From Chloroflexota bacterium (GTDB lineage: Bacteria; Chloroflexota; Ktedonobacteria; Ktedonobacterales; Ktedonobacteraceae), in assembly GCA_902812455.1 (NCBI GenBank), contig CADDZH010000171.1, positions 1 to 6,440 of the forward strand: a DNA stretch of 6,440 nt. Direction: 5' to 3'. The notes beneath the pieces were generated by a model, which had not been told where the DNA came from, ran no database searches, and saw nothing but the letters and a program-made list of their open reading frames with translations. The position numbers were made by a program, and so were the translations under genes. Below are positions 5,424 through 6,440 of this stretch, one piece after another. How positions within the stretch are numbered: the stretch's first letter is position 1; each line of letters starts with the position of its first letter.

Positions 5424-6059
5424 ATGCAAAAAATCCAAACACAGGGCGTTCACCACATCACCTTTGTCGGCTCCAATCGTGAGGCAACCATTGACTTCTA
5501 CGAGGGCGTCCTTGGCATGCCGCTTATCATCGACCAGCCCAACCTGGATGTCCCAGGGGAAACACATCTCTACTTCGATACAGGAGATGGGCGGCTGATC
5601 ACCTTCTTTGTCCGGCCAACCCGCGAGAACGACCCTATTCCCAACCCTGAAGGGATTGGCAATCTTCACCACATCGCCTTCACCGTCTCGCGTGCCACTT
5701 ACACACAGGTTGCCCAGCGCTTGAATGAGCGGGGCATCTGGAACACAGGCAATATCGATCGTGGCTTTATGGACTCGATCTACTTTAGAGACCCCAATGG
5801 GCAACTGCTTGAGTTAGCCTGCTACAAGTTCGTTCCGCCGGAAGGCTACACCTACGCTGATGTGCTCGTCACGGCTCACCGTATTCGTGTGGCTGCCGGT
5901 GATGAATTCATCCGTGATTCTCACCTTGCTGACGCCATTGCCGAACTGGCCGGGCGCAAAGGAATCTCTCTCACAAGAGCGGAGCTGCCCAAAGCCGAGG
6001 AAGTCAGGCCAGCACAGACCCAAGAAGGCGAAGTAGAGGAAAAAGTGGAGTCACTATAG
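5424..6059 (+). CDS. VOC-superfamily metalloprotein (glyoxalase / extradiol dioxygenase fold)
   Basis: 211 residues. Residues 1-140 hold two beta-alpha-beta-beta-beta modules of the vicinal oxygen chelate superfamily. Module one: VHHITFVG at 9-16, DFYEGVLGMPL at 24-34, ETHLYFDTGDG at 46-56, TFFV at 60-63. Module two: LHHIAFTV at 81-88, then SIYFRDPNGQLLELACY at 118-134. Likely metal ligands by family pattern are H11, H83 and E130. Members include ring-cleaving dioxygenases, glyoxalases and resistance proteins. The N-terminal module recalls half of PcpA/MhqO-type dioxygenases, but the substrate is unknown. About 65 residues after the fold are extra: a helical part (FIRDSHLADAIAELAGRKG) and an acidic Glu/Lys/Gln tail. 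GGAGG at 5412-5416 is 7 nt before the ATG, a strong start. The stop codon lies in CTATAG, shared with the convergent ABC gene. Confidence 0.87.
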   Translation: MQKIQTQGVHHITFVGSNREATIDFYEGVLGMPLIIDQPNLDVPGETHLYFDTGDGRLITFFVRPTRENDPIPNPEGIGNLHHIAFTVSRATYTQVAQRLNERGIWNTGNIDRGFMDSIYFRDPNGQLLELACYKFVPPEGYTYADVLVTAHRIRVAAGDEFIRDSHLADAIAELAGRKGISLTRAELPKAEEVRPAQTQEGEVEEKVESL

Positions 6060-6440
6060 GCTTTCAGGCTCAAAAACATGTACAGTGCTGGCAGGAATCT
6101 CTAAGGTGACCAGCATCCCGGCAGCAAGACCGAGTTCACGATATTCCCGCTGCATCAGGGGAACCTCTAGCAGCAATCCAGCGCCGAGCCGCACAACAAT
6201 CTTGTGCAGCATCCCTGCTGGTTGCTCACGAACTACCAACCCCTGGGCAAACACCGGAGCGTCTAGCCTTCCTTCGGGTTCTTCCAGGATCATGCCTGCG
6301 GGAAGTACCCGCACCTCTTCGGCACGAATACCGATATGTATACGTTGCCCCCGAACTAATCTATAATCGGAGGGGACAAATGCCCGCACATGCAAATCGG
6401 CCACCTGCACCTCTATCATATCTACCGTACCTGTAGGGGC
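6054..6440 (-). CDS. ABC-transporter ATP-binding protein, C-terminal TOBE region (5' end beyond window)
   Basis: 128 codons are open to the window edge. An ATG at 6419 exists but the frame continues upstream (APTGTVD...) and no ribosome site precedes it, so this is most likely the C-terminal end of a larger ATPase. It shows two TOBE-like segments: LVRGQRIHIGIRAEEVRVLP, matching the usual 'G..V.LGIRPEDVRL' strand, then a second unit with KIVVRLGAGLLLEVP and REYRELGLAAGMLVTLEIPASTVHVF. The last pattern is common in molybdate/tungstate-type (ModC/WtpC) and other importer ATPases, where TOBE domains bind the oxyanion or regulate the transporter. The nucleotide-binding domain (Walker A/B, signature) would lie beyond 6440, so ATPase status and substrate are inferred. 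It is convergent with the VOC gene, with a 6-bp overlap. Confidence 0.7.
   Translation of the reverse strand, partial: APTGTVDMIEVQVADLHVRAFVPSDYRLVRGQRIHIGIRAEEVRVLPAGMILEEPEGRLDAPVFAQGLVVREQPAGMLHKIVVRLGAGLLLEVPLMQREYRELGLAAGMLVTLEIPASTVHVFEPESL

Noticed and set aside
6430..6440. GTAGGGGC at the right edge, resembling part of the GGACAGGG palindromic repeat
   Set aside because: Only a few bases match, and they fall in the open frame of the ABC gene, so chance is the better explanation.
1..6440. CRISPR arrays, tRNA genes, insertion sequences and toxin-antitoxin pairs
   Set aside because: I looked for regularly spaced repeats, cloverleaf-like segments, transposase motifs and small paired genes, and saw none.

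Overview
The window looks like a piece of bacterial chromosome from the Chloroflexota, most likely a Ktedonobacteria-like soil organism. This is inferred, not proven. The clues are moderate GC, a GGACAGGG/CCCTGTCC palindromic interspersed repeat upstream of a permease, two orphan membrane-anchored jelly-roll-like proteins of a type I associate with that group, and a mixed set of small catabolic and regulatory genes. No rRNA, tRNA, CRISPR array, transposase or phage gene is visible.

Left part (1-1067): the 5' end of an NCS2 uracil/xanthine permease gene runs leftward out of the window. A 214-bp divergent region holds the palindromic repeat and a good extended -10 promoter for the permease. A rightward DUF1801 (YdhG/YdeI-like) gene follows, with clearly higher GC at third codon positions than its neighbours.

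Centre (1068-3320): a short hotdog-fold gene closely resembles 3-aminobutyryl-CoA ammonia-lyase (Kal) and is followed 35 bp later by a TetR-family regulator with a KstR2-like ligand domain. An 18-bp imperfect palindrome just upstream of kal is a candidate operator. The regulator seems to have its own extended -10 promoter placed for a leaderless transcript. A zinc-dependent medium-chain dehydrogenase lies on the opposite strand, and its 3' end overlaps the regulator gene by 65 bp.

Right part (3484-6440): two rightward paralogous genes encode single-pass membrane proteins that share one C-terminal beta-rich domain but have unrelated N-termini. They are followed by a VOC-family (glyoxalase/dioxygenase-fold) protein. 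That gene converges on the 3' end of an ABC-transporter ATPase (TOBE region only), and both genes take their stop codon from the same palindromic hexamer CTATAG.

The most coherent functional unit is kal-tetR, perhaps with the dehydrogenase: a CoA-linked amino-acid or fatty-acid step beside an acyl-CoA-type sensor. I see no fully new multi-gene system. The best leads are this Kal unit away from any visible lysine-fermentation genes, and the tandem membrane pair of unknown role.
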